This document shows positions 7,598 to 8,031 of a DNA stretch of 8,031 nt, in pieces. The translations under genes were made by a program, and so were the position numbers. The notes beneath the pieces are model-generated. The model was not told the DNA's origin. It did no database searches and saw only the letters and a list, made by a program, of their open reading frames with translations. Position 1 is the first letter of the stretch; each line of letters starts with the position of its first letter. Origin of the DNA: Caccovicinus sp051878975. GTDB taxonomy: Bacteria; Bacillota; Clostridia; Lachnospirales; Lachnospiraceae. The stretch covers positions 1 to 8,031 of the forward strand of contig JBJELD010000085.1 in assembly GCA_051878975.1 (NCBI GenBank), in the 5' to 3' direction.

Positions 7598-7689
7598 TCC
7601 TCCCAAACGGATGCAGCAGGCAGCCGGGGAGGAATCGTTCCATACACAAAAAGAAACCTTAGGAAAAAGGCTGAAAATGTGCATTCCTC
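7598..7689 (-). promoter_or_regulatory. Possible translational switch: two competing helices over the ribosome site
   Basis: In the minus transcript, TCCTCCC (7633-7627) is perfectly complementary to GGGAGGA (7604-7598), which contains the whole ribosome site. The overlapping ATTCCTC (7635-7629) is perfectly complementary to GAGGAAT (7689-7683) upstream. The two 7-bp helices share bases and so exclude each other: one hides the ribosome site, the other frees it. This is what a translational attenuator needs. Complementarity is seen directly; function is inferred. Confidence 0.45.
7599..7604 (-). promoter_or_regulatory. Ribosome binding site of the fossil ABC-F gene
   Basis: GGGAGG on the minus strand, 7 bases before the ATG at 7591. 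It is intact although the gene is broken, and it is complementary to TCCTCCC in the leader. Confidence 0.8.
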
Positions 7690-7700
7690 TCATTCGGCAT

Positions 7701-7726
7701 AAAAACAACGCCCGCTTCGGGCATCC
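7701..7726 (-). terminator. Leader terminator (attenuator) upstream of the fossil ABC-F gene
   Basis: The minus transcript forms GCCCG (7722-7718), AAG loop, CGGGC (7714-7710), extended outward by U-G, A-U and G-U pairs (7723-7725 with 7709-7707). It is followed by GUUUUU (7706-7701). It lies about 85-110 bases after the predicted transcription start and about 110 bases before the ABC-F ATG, so a working terminator here would be an attenuator. Flanking A-rich 7750-7736 and U-rich 7707-7693 can pair over about 15 bp with one bulge, and only in the minus RNA because of a U-G pair. Confidence 0.7.
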
Positions 7727-7755
7727 TTACTCAATTCGTTTTTTGCCAAATCAGA

Positions 7756-7767
7756 TTATCTGAACAT
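7756..7767 (-). CDS. Candidate three-codon upstream ORF (Met-Phe-Arg) in the leader
   Basis: On the minus strand ATG TTC AGA TAA (7767-7756) is preceded by AGGTG (7777-7773) with a 5-base spacer, a good match to the 3' end of 16S rRNA. The stop codon forms the loop of a perfect TCAGA/TCTGA hairpin (7763-7759 with 7755-7751). It sits about 40 bases after the predicted transcription start and about 30 bases before the terminator. A very short leader ORF ahead of a terminator and an ABC-F gene fits the ribosome-stalling attenuators known for such genes. By chance alone a 4-codon frame is not rare; the ribosome site and position make it worth listing. Confidence 0.4.
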   Translation of the reverse strand: MFR

Positions 7768-7778
7768 TTCCTCACCTA

Positions 7779-7795
7779 ACGCACACGCCGTGCGT
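7779..7795 (-). repeat. Leader hairpin ahead of the upstream ORF
   Basis: ACGCAC (7795-7790) pairs perfectly with GUGCGU (7784-7779) in the minus transcript around loop GGCGU. The loop is complementary to AUGCC (7724-7720) in the rising arm of the terminator, and GACGC (7796-7792) to GCGUU (7711-7707) in its falling arm. It could therefore serve as an antiterminator part when opened by a ribosome on the upstream ORF. Confidence 0.5.
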
Positions 7796-7815
7796 CTTTC
7801 TGTTATGATATCCCG

Positions 7816-7844
7816 AATATAGCATATCCTTCCGCTTTTGACAA
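7816..7844 (-). promoter_or_regulatory. Promoter for the ABC-F leader and probably the M20 peptidase gene
   Basis: The minus strand reads TTGTCA (7844-7839), a 17-base spacer, then TATATT (7821-7816). Expected start is near 7809, giving a leader of about 218 bases to the ABC-F ATG at 7591. It is divergent from the tRNA promoter. No other promoter is clear upstream of the peptidase gene. Confidence 0.7.
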
Positions 7845-7923
7845 GCAGCATTCCAGAAACTTTTTTCTAATAATTCAGCAAAAATATGTAAGTTTTGCAA
7901 ATTTATTTTTTTTCAAAAAACTC

Positions 7924-7952
7924 TTGACTTTTTTCAAGATGTTTAGTAGAAT
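7924..7952 (+). promoter_or_regulatory. Promoter for tRNA-Phe
   Basis: TTGACT (7924-7929), a 17-base spacer and TAGAAT (7947-7952) give a strong housekeeping promoter; the start should be near 7959, about 22 bases before the tRNA. The A/T-run-rich stretch 7850-7923 holds no gene and may act as an UP element. A 6-bp inverted repeat (TCTTGA 7922-7927 with TCAAGA 7934-7939) overlaps the -35 box. Confidence 0.8.
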
Positions 7953-7980
7953 ATCATCGTTGCTGATGAATACAGCAGAT

Positions 7981-8031
<51 letters not shown>

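Noticed and set aside
7659..7700. A 13-codon frame from ATG 7700 as an alternative leader peptide
   Set aside because: No ribosome site precedes it, only the terminator U run, so translation from it is unlikely.
7490..7708. A 72-codon minus-strand frame starting at TTG 7708
   Set aside because: It reads through the leader into the ABC-F start. The first ~39 residues have no ribosome site and begin at the terminator; the true start is the ATG at 7591.

Overview
The window looks like a chromosomal segment from a Gram-positive anaerobe of the Clostridia, most likely a Lachnospiraceae-type gut bacterium. The reasons are strong GGAGG ribosome sites 7-8 bases from starts, TTGNNN-N17-TATNNT promoters, AT-rich gaps between moderately GC-rich genes, a class B sortase beside a very large CnaB/SpaA-type surface protein, and a tRNA-Phe of the usual Bacillota form. 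Genus cannot be fixed from the sequence alone.

Layout: every protein gene reads on the minus strand, so transcription runs right to left. From the right edge inward: (i) a tRNA-Phe gene on the plus strand, cut by the window edge, with a clear promoter. (ii) A divergent minus-strand promoter with a ~218-base leader holding a hairpin, a possible three-codon upstream ORF, an intrinsic terminator, and a helix that could hide the next ribosome site. (iii) A fossil ABC-F ATPase gene (7328-7591) keeping only its first ~20 codons, a short piece ending in LGYLPQ, and its last ~40 codons. (iv) An M20 metallopeptidase gene, whose longest frame overlaps the end of the fossil by ATGA. (v) A 1570-codon secreted, modular, acidic adhesin-like protein. 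(vi) A class B sortase gene with its own promoter, closed by a strong intrinsic terminator at 104-152.

How the parts work together: the giant protein carries a signal peptide, three related immunoglobulin-like adhesin modules about 175 residues apart, and a row of prealbumin-like (SpaA/CnaB) domains. The adjacent sortase would normally attach such a protein to the wall, yet the giant protein has no LPXTG-like motif, no hydrophobic anchor and no basic tail. Either the sortase serves other substrates or this protein is held by another route. Both genes have promoters with the same -35 box (TTGTAA) and a 17-base spacer, which suggests matched expression.

The most interesting part is the right end. 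ABC-F ATPases of this kind often protect ribosomes from antibiotics and are often controlled by ribosome-sensing leaders. Here the coding part is gutted, but promoter, leader and ribosome site look intact, and the next intact gene is the M20 peptidase. The leader may therefore now control the peptidase. The fossil call rests on recognisable sequence; the control mechanism is inference from complementarity.
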